Shown here in pieces: positions 11,342-22,336 of a stretch of 64,000 bases of DNA. The notes beneath the pieces were generated by a model, which ran no database searches, had not been told where the DNA came from, and saw only the letters and a list, made by a program, of their open reading frames with translations. Position 1 is the first letter of the stretch. The number at the start of each line of letters is the position of its first letter. This DNA comes from Galerina marginata (taxonomy: Eukaryota > Basidiomycota > Agaricomycetes > Agaricales > Galerinaceae), in NCBI GenBank assembly GCA_023014335.1, contig JAECYW010000004.1, positions 1,674,001 through 1,738,000 on the forward strand. The letters are read 5' to 3'. The position numbers and the translations under genes were made by a program.

Positions 11342-12515
11342 ATGTTCAAGCGCGTAGAAAAACGCCGCCGAAAGAAAGAAGAAGAGCAAGAACTGGGGCT
11401 TGATGATGACATGAAAGAGGTTCTCGGTATTCACGACACGGATTCAGAAGAGTCTGCGTCTGAGTCCGACTCTGATGGTTCCTCTGGAGACGAAGGAGAG
11501 GGACTTGAAATGGGAAAAGGACGTGAGATTGATGGAGAAGAGGACTCTGAGAATACCGATGAAGTTGACGATGAAGCGGAAGACGAGGACGGGGATCCAA
11601 ATATCAGGGTTAGCCAGGCGCTGAATGACCCGATCTACATTGTATCCGTCCTCCCAGAAGTCAAAGCATGCATCGTATGTCCAGGGAAATTGTTGAAAGG
11701 CGTTAAAATGGAGCAGCTGCACCGAATATCCAATGCATGTAGGCTTTCACTTGCCCATGTCGTGTTCTTGGTTCGCTAACTCAATAAATCTGTAGGCTCA
11801 TGAACGACGATTCGAACAGTTGAAGACTCTTTCTGTTGGTTGCGAGCCAAATGAGAGCGCTTGGGAAGTTCTCAAACGCCGTGCAGAGGAGATGCCAAAG
11901 TTACCCATGACTGTGACGGTTTCTACTTCAAATTCCAAACGAGCGGAAAAGAAGGTACGTTGCTTTCATTGCTATCCATTGAACCCTTCAGTATAATAGC
12001 TAACCTTCTGCAATCGTTCTGTTTAGAAAGCCCAACAGGAGCGTCGAAAACTGAAACGCCAAAAATTCAAGGCGCGACAAGCTGCCAAAAAAACAGCAGC
12101 AACCTCCGCGCCAATCGATCAAGCGACCCCCCAAGAAGGTTCCAAGGCATTAGTTGACCCGTCTACTGACACTGTTGATAGATCGAAAACCACATCCCCG
12201 CCAAAAAAGAAACGGAAGGTGGGAGACCACGACAAACCAACGATCGTAGAATCCGTAGTGGCCGAACCTTCTCCAAAAAGGTTGAAGCCCAGGAAAAAAC
12301 AGGGTATTACCAACTCTACCTCCGATCCTTCTACCAACACCACCCATACTGCTCCACGAAAGACTCAAGAAGCGGTGAAGAATATTGTTAGGTCGACTTC
12401 TGACCGAGCGAAAAATGCGCGCTCGCGAGCCCTGAGCATGTCGAAAACTACGACATCCTCCTCGAAAGACAACAAGTCACCGCGAAAGAAGGCGATTAAT
12501 GTTGCTGTATCGTAA
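11342..12515 (+). CDS. Basic/acidic nuclear protein with U1-like zinc finger, probable ribosome-biogenesis factor
   Basis: Three exons (11342-11734, 11796-11954, 12027-12515) give 346 residues. The start is basic (KRVEKRRRKKEEE), followed by a long Asp/Glu/Ser-rich tract (about residues 30-95). Then comes a C-x2-C-x13-H-x5-H motif (C110, C113, H127, H133) like U1-type zinc fingers, a KKAQQERRKLKRQKFKARQ helix, and a Lys/Ser-rich tail with a classical nuclear-import motif PKKKRKV coded at 12201-12221. Acidic tracts plus basic repeats are typical of nucleolar pre-rRNA processing factors; that role is inferred from composition only. Intron 1 only keeps the frame, and completes the zinc finger, if it starts with GC at 11735 and ends AG at 11795; the nearby GT at 11739 leads to an immediate stop. 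Confidence 0.8.
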
Positions 12516-13651
12516 TGTTGGTCAATCGGATAGATGAATGCCACTGTCGTTCTTTCAACCGTCTTTATCTCTTTCTCCTTTGTCAGTAATTTGATTCGCC
12601 TGTGCAATAACAGGAGAATAACTACTCACGGCACCTAAACAGCAAACCCACTTCAATGTTGATCCCATGCGTCTTAGTGCGTAGTTTACCTTCATTGCAC
12701 ATTTGTGAAAAGATTTATGTAAGAGAAGTCTCCCAGATTACAGAATGTAGAACAATTGCAACAGACCGCAATATGCTGGGACCACCTCTTACATTGAATC
12801 CAATTTCGCTATCTAACAACTCTGGTTGTATCTCGCTTATCCTCAGTTAACAAGAACCCAGGATCGGGGAAGAACGTAGCCAAGTCTGAGAGAGCGAAAC
12901 TTGCTACTTAGGTAGCAGCCACTTTGCCAGTCAATGGAAGGAAAGTGGAATGAATTCAAATCCCAACATCCTCGTCAGCCCAAATCGTTCAAGGAACCAG
13001 CTGCTTCAGGATACCTTGGTCCACGAGATACCTTCTTGTGACTCCGGGTCGGTCAGTTCTACATACTTGACTATGTTTTCAAGTTAATTTCATATCCGTC
13101 TTCAGACATGAGATGTTCCGAGAGCAATCAAGTCCGCTCTCGATGCATAAGGTCATCTGGGAACTCTTTTGCTTGAACAACAGGAAGTTCTTGACGAATT
13201 CCACGGCTGCGGACTGAGGACAGTTCAATTTCATATTTAGTATGTGCTCTCCCATGGCCCATGGTCGTGCTTATTCTTAGAGGACTGGATGTTGGCCGCA
13301 TAATGTCAGAGTACCGCCTCTCTGCCAACTACGCAGTGTCTTCTTGTCAGATTGATTCAGGCATCGACGGAGTCTCCCATTGGAGAAGTCTGCAACCCCA
13401 CGGAGACAACCAATGGCGAGCTTAATGAAAAGTGACGCAAAGACTATTCTGGATGGGCAATCAACAGCGCCTATGTCCGTCCGATCTGTTAGGTTTTCTA
13501 CATATCAATCAAAGTAGACCCATATCGACGCAGGACCTCGAGGCTTCAGCATCTTATCTCCTGCACAGCCATGCCCATTTCTTCCTCGACCCAACCTCGA
13601 CCTTTTTAAAAGTCGACCTGTTTAAAAGTTGCAGCCGCCAAGCCCTAACTC
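12516..13651. other. Intergenic region without recognisable gene
   Basis: About 1.1 kb between two genes on the same strand. A few frames of 60-110 codons open by chance, none with family motifs. The right end, including AT-rich TTTTTAAAAG and TTTAAAAG near 13600-13630, is the likely promoter of the membrane-protein gene. Confidence 0.4.
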
Positions 13652-15337
13652 ATGTCATGCACAGTTCCCTTCCGCGTCACGACCAACGCATCCCTTGGAA
13701 CGCAATTGAACGAGACGCTTTGGGAGGCCTTTACATTGGGCGTCGATCAATCAACGCTGAATAACCCCTTGTTTCTTTTTAGTCTGTACTGCGCAGCCGG
13801 TTCTGCACAACAATGCTTTGGGATATGCCCAAATGCTGACCTTGGTGGTTAGTACAGGGTAACAGGTCACGTCTGGTCAGCCTAACATGGATTTATAGGC
13901 GTTGGAGTACGCACATCCTTTTGGATATCAAGCATTTTGCAAGGTATTATCATCATCATCTCCTGTCCTTTGCCCTCCACTGATGTGAGCCACGCTTCAC
14001 ATCAAGCTCTCCTAGTCGCAGTTTCTCCCGAAGACTCCACTCAAGGAGGTACGACCTCTTCTTTAAGAAAACCAATATTAGTAAATGACTTTCACTAGCG
14101 TGGACCGCCGCGATCCTTACTGCGTCAATCACCATACCGGCCTTCATCCAGAAAAAGCACCAGGCCCTTTCCCTTTATCATGCTACGCTCATCCTCAATT
14201 TTGCTACGTTTTCGTCTGTCGTCTCTTTGGCCGTGGCACCGATGTGTACCGTTTGGAGGGACGGTCCCAGCGAAGAAGACGAATTCCATACTTTGTACCC
14301 TGCTCTTGAAGTGGACGTATACGGGGAAGAAAGCCCACCAGTGCAATCTAGTCCTGACCTAACAAACCTTCCAAAGCGAAAAGTGCATCGACAACGCCTG
14401 ATTCTATCACTGGCTTTGCTTATGCAGGTGCGTATATAATCCCATGGATCGTCGTCCCCAAGTCAAACGAATCCTTGCTTCCAAGGTCTCCCTGCAATGG
14501 ACATGGGCCATAATGTTATTCACAGACACAGAGTACTATCAAGCGGCTTGCGCCCCCGACACCATCCTTTTACTTTTCGGGAAAGCGTTCTACACAAAGA
14601 GGATTAACCACGATCTCTTCATCATCTGGCCGATGTGGCTCCTCTTCAATTTGGCCACAACCCTTATCTGGGGTATCCTTCTCGTCCACAGCAGTTCTCC
14701 CTCAGTGCACCCCATTTTGTCAAGGCAACCCTCGCGCATCGATTTGCCCGTAACGTGGCGAGATAAACTTCCTGTGGATAAAGGACGGATCACGGTATTG
14801 CTGGCGAATCTCACGGCATTTCTGATAGCTGTACTATTCTTGGTATCTTCCGAGGTTCAAGTAGTAAGGAATTGTGTTCTTGGTGGCGAAGATACCGATT
14901 GGTCATTTGGGTATGTCACACATCCTTGACCTAAGGGCTGTACACTTATTCTGCATTTCAAAAATAGTCAGATAGCAGCCTTGCTTGTCGCGTGCGTACA
15001 ACTGTGGTTCATCCATATCTGCGGCAGCTGACGATCACCATTAATATTTTGCAGGTTGGCTCCTGCTTGGTCCATCTTCGCTGCTCTAGAACGTCGTCAT
15101 AAACAGAAACAGGGGCGAGACTCTTCCACACACTATGATACAGAAAGCAATTCACGCCTTGACCACGGAAGCACCTCGCTATCTACGCAAGCTGACGAAA
15201 CGAGAACACCCCTAGAGGAGTTATTTGATAGGTCCCAGGAGATGGTTTCTATCTCAGAGGAGCCTATCTGCTCTTATAATCTTGGGATACCTCCTTTTCA
15301 CCAGCACATAGCCCAGAATGGGGGGCCAATACGGTGA
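13652..15337 (+). CDS. Orphan seven-helix membrane protein, agaricomycete type
   Basis: Six exons (13652-13847, 13899-14048, 14099-14427, 14486-14910, 14968-14991, 15055-15337) join in frame to 468 residues. A Cys-containing N-terminal region with NASL and NET glycosylation sequons (residues 1-65) precedes seven hydrophobic segments. These include GIIIIISCPL, AAILTASITIPAFI, ATLILNFATFSSVVSLAVA, LSLALLMQVSLQWTWAIMLF, FIIWPMWLLFNLATTLIWG, ITVLLANLTAFLIAVLFLVS and IAALLVALAPAWSIFAAL. A polar tail of about 90 residues follows. Exon 5 is only 24 bases. The topology resembles a G-protein-coupled receptor, but I see none of the conserved features of the STE3 pheromone receptors, so it is not claimed as the pheromone partner. 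Function is unknown. Confidence 0.75.
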
Positions 15338-15752
15338 TGAATGTTTCGCCTGACACGGTGCACCTCCACTTTGATATCTTCGCTTTGCTACATGCGCTCT
15401 TCCGGAGTAAGGTTATACGACTGTAGTGACGGTGGCACTGCCTCATGATCACCTCTTCACAGCATTCACAGCTTTCATATCGCAAGGCATTCATATGTAA
15501 TGTCACCAAATTCCATTAATTGTACATTTATATTGGGATGGATTCTAGTAAATAATCCTTTAGCGATGGTATACAATACAATTCCCCATGGGCGATAAAG
15601 ATAGCGCTTGTGCGACTCTAAACACCGATGTATTACTTTCCTCCCCACAGTCTCCTCATGAAATGTAATATTTTGGTTTTTTGGGGCAAAATCTCCCATC
15701 TAACCTAAGTGGTCAGAACGAGAAGTCGAAACGACAAAAGAACCATTTAAAC
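15338..15752. other. Convergent 3' intergenic region
   Basis: This lies between the ends of the membrane-protein gene (+) and the J-domain gene (-). Nothing recognisable; AT-rich in the centre, probably 3' untranslated regions. Confidence 0.45.
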
Positions 15753-17182
15753 TCACTGAATGATTAAATTACCTCTGCCCACCACCTGCCCGTGTTCCCT
15801 AACGGGCATCCCACCCCCTTTAACAATACTACGACCCTTCATAGTCTTGTCCCTTGGGTAGTCAATCTGTATGATCAAGCTTCGACCGTCGATACCCATG
15901 AAAGGGACCTTTCCCCCTTGTCGACGCAAACTGTCCACCCAAGGCAACCGAACATCCATAATGAGGTCGTCGAAAAGACGTATAAAACGATCATGTGGTG
16001 CCTCTTCGATGATAAAGGCAATATCTTGACATACACCTGGCTTCCACTCATGCCCCACGTTGCGGCAGAGTATCCGTGTCCCTGGTCGACACCCAGGAGG
16101 GATGTCGATTTCTATAATGACGTTTTTGGTTTTGCCCGAGATATAAGAACGTGAGATGCCGAATCGAAAATGTTTTCCTGTGAATAATTCTTCTAAGCTG
16201 ACCGAAAGCGAATAAACCCATTCTCCAGAGGGCCCGAGACCGATGGAGTTTAAGGGAATAGTATATGGTGGCATATGAGTTCTTGAGTTAGCGCGTTCGG
16301 GGAAGGGTGGTGGGGGAGCTTGTTGAAAGCCCGGCGCCGCTTTCCACGTCGGATGGCTTGTGGTCGATGTCGGTATACTGCCCAAATGTAATTAGAATGG
16401 AATACTTATGAATAAGAGTTCCTAACCTTGTTTGACGAGGGTCGAACTGAGAATTGATGTCTTGCGTTTTGGCTGTCTTGTTCTTCGTTTTGACGGGCTG
16501 TCCTCTTATTGGCTCGAGATTTCGAGGAGTTGGAGCGAAGGGAGTTGGTGGTCTATAAAGAGCTGGACCTGTGCCCGATCCTTTTGGTGGTGCTTCGTAG
16601 TTAAAGATGCGAGGGTTGATTGGCATGTTGCGGTACTGAGAGGCCAGAGTTTCGGCGGGTTGTCGTATACCTTGCTTCCACGACGAACGAGGGCTTTCCC
16701 TGTTACTTGACGCTGGTGTGGTATGGGATTCTGTACTCGATGCGACCATGTGGACAAAAGAATCTAGTGAAATAGATGACTCGGTGCTGGTCTGGCCTGC
16801 CAGTGGAGGGGCCCTCCAGATAGGTTCAGGACGATGCTTGACCATGACTGGGTTGAGAGGTTTGACGAACCCCTCTCGCACAAGGGTTCTATATGCATTT
16901 GTAACCTGACAGGAAAATAAAGGTGAGGAACCTTAGAAAGATGGAAGATACGGAAATCGGGACCGAACATACCTCAAGAAAAAATCTAGTCGACATCTCT
17001 TTGTCGTGGCCATTATGATGACGATCTGGATGCCACTTCAAGGCCTAAAGGGCGATGAACATATCCTCAGGAAACCAGGGATGCTGATGAATGACTACCA
17101 TTATCCTATATGCATTCTTGATCTCATCTGGACTGGCCGCCTCAGAGATATCCAGGATTCGGAGCGCGTCTTGTACGGACAT
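15753..17182 (-). CDS. J-domain co-chaperone (DNAJB/Sis1-like, no zinc finger)
   Basis: Four exons (17099-17182, 16973-17044, 16427-16905, 15753-16377) give 419 residues. The N-terminal J-domain reads MSVQDALRILDISEAASPDE, NAYRIM, then ALKWHPDRHHNG with the invariant HPD at residues 33-35 that stimulates Hsp70 ATPase, and ends FFLEVTNAYRTL. A Ser/Pro-rich linker of about 170 residues follows, instead of the usual Gly/Phe-rich one. The C-terminal half is a substrate-binding domain of class II Hsp40: YSLSVSLEELFTGKHFRFGI, then IEIDIPPGCRPGTRI and ending with GMPVREHGQVVGRGNLII. There is no Cys-rich zinc-binding module. The start ATG was chosen because the J-domain begins right there. It probably works with cytosolic or nuclear Hsp70. 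Confidence 0.88.
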
Positions 17183-17357
17183 GGGAGCGTGAAGAGGTGT
17201 AGACCCTTATGAAGGGTGACAGTGAGTCATTTACGCAGCTACGCCTTCTTGCGCTCTGCCATTTATACAAGTGAACCCTCTTGTCGTAGTCGGCCCTAAC
17301 AGATATAGCGAAGATCAGAAGGAACCCGGGCCAGAGCCGGTAGATCAGAGGGTTGAT

Positions 17358-17809
17358 TTAAATGAACTTCCGAAGCTCTTCAGGTCTAGCGAACTCCATG
17401 TGGGCATCATGTTCAAGCCTCGTGTTGTTCACATTGGGTGAAGCGGGAATGAAGAACCAATCTAAACGCTCAGTCGAATTTTGCAACAAGGCCGGATAAC
17501 AGCGTCCCTCAAGTCGGATTCCGCAATTTTGTACAATATACACAAAGGTCCGAAATGAAGCAATATTTGACTTTGCGATTCATTTTGTCCCTCCACTGAA
17601 TTGAACGCTAGGAGCTTGGTCCACTCTGTAGTTGGGACGGGAGGATACGACACATCGATCATAAGATTCTGGAGAACATTTTTAGCTGGAACATCACCTC
17701 GTTTACGCAGAGAAAGCGTGTTGTGTAGGTTGGTCGTTGGTAATGCCACCAGGATGATAACAAAGAGGAAGATGGTTGATTTTGGGATCAGCCTGAGCTG
17801 GCCAAACAA
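17358..17809 (-). CDS. Possible short secreted or membrane-anchored protein, with one frame break
   Basis: The frame opens at 17809 with a hydrophobic N-terminal segment (STIFLFVIILVALPTTNL) that could be a signal peptide or anchor, and runs to about 17547. A second frame then reads coherently (VYIVQNCGIRLEGRCYPALL, LDWFFIPASPNVNNTRL) to a stop at 17360-17358. Joining them needs one extra base in the A-run at 17544-17546 (a T-run on the coding strand); no intron with good borders restores the frame. Joined, the product would be about 150 residues with two Cys in the second half. I do not recognise the family. It could be a real gene with a sequencing error, a decayed gene, or chance. Confidence 0.35.
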
Positions 17810-19197
17810 AGCGTGATAATCTCCGAGGACCCTTTCATTCCATTATCATGATTTCTATCGTAAATGATCACTCTCCCAGAAACAAAAACCACGATAACAG
17901 ATTAGGCAGGTTCAAACATGAGGACCTCCGTATACAGCGACGGCACCGCGAACCTCCACGCAAAGGCCAAGTCCAAGGTCCAAGATTCTCCGAGCAGCTG
18001 GGAAAATGCTTTGGTACAATCGATTCGCCTTGAGGTTGGACTCCAATCCGACTTGTGCTCAATCCGCCTTTCAGTCCGGTAGAATCGACGAGAGGAAGCC
18101 TTGGCCTGATTCATAACTTCGAAGGGGTTCCCATCAAGCAATCTAAACGACGACCCGTTTTGAACGTTGAATGGTCATGGTCAAGTTGCACCCCGATTCC
18201 TATTCACAACGGCACAGCTTGCAGGAGGCATGGGTCATACGTGTTCGTCACGGTAACTTCTGTCAATCTTCTATTTCGGGGTTCATTTCATCGAGATAAC
18301 ATCGGACGCTGTAATGCCTTCTCTCTGACGTCTATCCCTCGACCTTCATTAAACAACCGAGGTCAAAACCCTTAACTTGAACGCCATCTTCCGAACTTAC
18401 TTCCTTGCTTTCGGCTTGGTGTTCCACGAGTTTGTTTTATCGCTGTTTAAAGAGTTCAGCAAACTCAGGATTGGGGTCGAAAGTACTCTGAACACGATAT
18501 GTTAGTGGCCAAGTGACGCAGGACCCAGTCTTCTATGCGCGCCTTCCCTTCTCTTGGATGACCAGGACGACCCGTCTTCTACGTGAAGCCAGCGGATACA
18601 GTGAGTTGATCGACTTACAAGCGACTCCATCATTGACGTTTGCGATGAGGGGTCGATTTGATAAGCACCTTAAAGCCCTTATGGCTAGCTATGCCTAGAT
18701 CCTGACTCGGGATTTTGTCGCAATGTAGTCAAGACCATACCCTACACCTCTGGAAAGTTCGATCCCTCTCTCAATTACTACATTGACGTTCCAAGTTGCC
18801 TTCTGCGTCTTTACAGTAAGAGCTACTCGCAAATCATGAAGTTTTGTCATTCTCGCTTCCAACCTCCTGTAATGACATTAAGGTACTTTGTTCACCAAAT
18901 TTCCGGAACATTACAATCGAAGAAAATCAAACATTGGCACTCTTCACGAGGATTATCTACCCTAATTTCAATCAGAAAAGAACAGCAAGAATTTTCCCCC
19001 ACCGAGTCGTCGGTGGCTCCTCGTGAAACTCTGGAACTTGTCCCCTGTCGAATCGCATTTCATCCAGGGAGACCATTCTTGTTCTAGGGAGGCGGATTAA
19101 CAAATACAAAAATCATGACTTGGTTTAGGAATAGATTGGGTCAATTACCTATATATAAGTTTATATCCCAACACGGAGAGCAAGAAAACGGGCTATT
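17810..19197. other. Intergenic region without recognisable gene
   Basis: About 1.4 kb upstream of the small protein and downstream of the permease. Several frames of 60-106 codons exist on the plus strand, but none has identifiable motifs or linked exons. Confidence 0.4.
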
Positions 19198-22100
19198 TCA
19201 GTAGTAGTAGTGATTAGCTTGGAAGGTCGAAAAAAGCTGAATTTGACTGACTAGGGCGAGATACGATGAAACGAAGGTCGGTACCCAGTCCCCGATGTCT
19301 GGATCTGTTTGCAATGGAGGGTCCTCGAGTTCTCGGGCTGGAACGAAATCCAGGTAGGAAATAAACCCAGGAAATTAAAATCCGTAGTTCAGCTGCTTAC
19401 CCACTCGCCAGGGTCCAGGTCGTGTGAAGACATAACATCCGTTGAAGACCAGGATGAGTACACACATAACGAGGGCGTATATCGCGATCTACGGACGAAT
19501 ATAATTTAGTGCAGGAAAGCTAAAATCGACCACAAGGTGGAGAGAAGAGGCATCTCCGATTTCCTACTGTTAGTAACTCACCCATGGTTGCAATTGATAT
19601 CTGTTTTTGTAAATGTCCTCCTTGTGCTTTGACTTAAAGTTGGGATCCTTCTTTTCCGCAGCCACAGTCCCTTGATACCATCTATGGCGATGAAACCCTT
19701 ATTCAGTGAAATGGTGTGAAATACCCAATGCATTAGGGTTGTCACCGAAGGTACGTAAACAGCATGCCAATCCACGCAAGCAAGGCAGTGGTACTGTTCA
19801 AAGACGATAGCCAATGGAAAACCTGCAGACGAGAGGCCATGGTTACCCACCACTGCTATACGTAGTAATGGGACTTACTTCTGCAGCGCTCGACGAGTCC
19901 GAAACGGACATGTAGGCAAGCAAGGCGCAGCTGGACGATACCAGGATGCCTACCCATGGTATGATAGTTTTAGTACGCTCACTCCGAATGATCCCAGCAC
20001 AGAATCGTGGAGCGTGTCCACACCGTGCAAGAAAATACAAGAATCGGCTGGCGATGTAAACTGAGAAAGGGGATTATTCTCTGGAACCAAGAAAGATGAA
20101 GCGAATTCACCATCTGAGACGGCAGCACTGAAGGCTGATATTACGAATGCAGCATTGCAAATGTGTGCGAGCTGTATGAGGTTGGAGTTCTGCATTCCGA
20201 TCACGAATGGCGAAGAGAAAATCAAGACTCTCCCAGCACTGGCCCCTCCATTCATACCCTTCAATCTCTGATCGTCCGAGCTTACCAACAGACCCGCGAC
20301 AAACACTGCTAGAACATAAAACAGGGTTCTATAATAGTGTCGATTATCAATAGTGGCTGGCTAATGGACATGAAATAACGACTTGCATCCGTATCCATAC
20401 CCGATTAACAGCGCGAGGGATATTCTAAAGAGATTCAGATGTCAATTTTCGAGGTAACGTCGAAATTTCAGCACCTTTATTGGATTTTGCACCTAGATAA
20501 TGTGCTTGTCAGCTCTAGGAACAGGGGGCCACGCAGCGGCGGGAAAAGGTGATTCTTACTTCAGCGGCAGCGACGCCAGGGATCTCTGTGCCAAAGAATG
20601 CGAATACAGCCTGTAAATTATCTATTATTAGACAAAAGCATGGGTCATAAAACAAAATACCTGATTCATTGACGTCCATACGCCTAAGAATTTCCCTAAC
20701 GATCCCTTCAATCTCCACTCCACAAAGGGGCCGGGGTTCCTCCAGTATCGCAACCCTATGAACCTGCGGCAGACAGTTAGGTCGCGAATCCAAAACCATG
20801 ATCGGACAAAGGGTCGTCGCGCATACCCAGTTGTCCCGCCACCCAAGTCGAGGATGAGTCCCGTAATTATGAGCCCAATTATAGTGAGGATCTTGAAACA
20901 GCTGAACATGAACTCTGCCTCTCCGTACGCCCGAGACCCGAAGCAATTGATCCCGATTGCAAGGATAAGCTTATGAAAATACCGTGATAGGCTATGTTAG
21001 ATAACTCTACTGTAGGTCCAATAGCTATTTCGACTAACCAACACTGTTATCGTTATTAGATTAATGCGTCTGTGCCATAGCAATTAGCTAGATCTTCAAC
21101 ACCCAGTGGTTTCGAAAGGACTTCACTTTATGGCATCATCGCTTGCATAGGGAAAGAAACCATTGAACAAAACCGCCGCCGCACTTAATTCGGTTGGTAG
21201 AGTGATGGCCCTTTAGAAAGGCCAATTGAATACCGGCTATTGCTTTGTTTTTAAAACTTGGGAAGTTTATTTTACTTGCCAATTATACCAAGCATTCCAA
21301 CCTACGATGATCGTTAATTTCAATCGTTTCCAGTCGCCTAGACCACGTTACCAAGTGCGAAGCCCAGAGATGGATCGACATACAATCCAGCAAGTCCGAC
21401 AGGTCCCCCTACATTCGGTCTTGAAGCGAGCATTATTGTCTGACAGAGAAGAACGGGACTTTAACTCACAGGAAAGAGACAATTTCACCGATAGATATCA
21501 CCTATCAAAACGCGGGCATTAGGGAAAACCTTCCTTCAGTGAAAGGGTTTACTTACAACCGACCACACAACAGTGCCAGTGATTATGTACCCCTAATTTA
21601 GATGAAACGTGGCGTCGACCAATTCGCATAACTTGTGAGTAGAAAATACGTACTAAAAGTGTCCCGACAGGTCCAGCATGCCGTAATGCTGGAGGTTTGG
21701 CATTCACCGCATCAGTGGCAAGCTCGATGGATGAAATTATAATTACCCGTTGCCGTCCCTATGTACAATCCAGTCCTGACCCAAAAGTGTCAGAGGCGAC
21801 CACGAAATAAAAAAGGTCATACCCGATAACACCGCCTGTTTGCCGAATTAAGTGACTCAAAATGAAACGCCGAGAATGCACCACTTACCAATCGAGATTA
21901 CACTGACTGTATGGGGTTTTTCAATCCAAGTGTAAAGACAGGAACGTCGAAAGAACGTACTGTGCCTAGAACAGATATATTGGCTACTTCAGTCACCCGA
22001 AAAACAGCTAGAATATTGCTCTAGAAGGATCGTACCTGCGGTTGATTTGTGGAGGGAGCTCCGCCCCAATTTCGCTCCATCTGAAAGTCCATTTATTATT

Positions 22101-22336
22101 TGTAAAATCTCAGAAGTTGTAAACGCATTTCTTTCTCACCTCTTCTGGTACCTCTCTAATCGGATACGAGCAGCATCGACCCTATGGTAGATTTTTTGTC
22201 TTCTAGAACTCGGGGTATTTGCATAAGAAAGTTGGCTTTTCTGGTCGTCATTCTGCGAGGTAGATATGGAAATGGCTACAGTGCTGGTTCGACGTCGGGA
22301 AGAACTCTCGATATGATCCATTGGCGTGCTTGACAA
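19198..22336 (-). CDS. Amino acid permease (APC superfamily) with micro-exons
   Basis: A many-exon gene for a plasma-membrane amino acid importer of the fungal AAP type. After a Ser-rich cytosolic N-terminus the family start LPPQINRRHISVISIGGVIG is assembled from exons 22036-22080, 21961-21965 (5 bases), 21889-21906 (18 bases) and 21823-21835 (13 bases). It then reads TGLYIGTAT, ALRHAGPVGTLL, GYIITGTVVWSVV, VGGPVGLAGLYVDPSLGFAL, WNAWYNW, ITLPTELSAAAVLF, AIGINCFGSRAYGEAEFMF, FIGLRYWRNPGPFVEW, AVFAFFGTEIPGVAAAE and VFHWLSSLNSTTALLAWIG. These motifs fix the family firmly. Near the C-terminus the reading GCYVFTRPGPWRV joins ARELEDPPLQTD through a 63-base intron. That leaves little room for the last membrane helix seen in typical relatives. 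The exact last exon and stop (19200-19198) are less certain. Confidence 0.9.

Noticed and set aside
13652..15337. STE3-type pheromone receptor partner of the pheromone gene
   Set aside because: Seven helices are present, but none of the sequence features typical of STE3 receptors is seen, and the N-terminus is long and Cys-containing.
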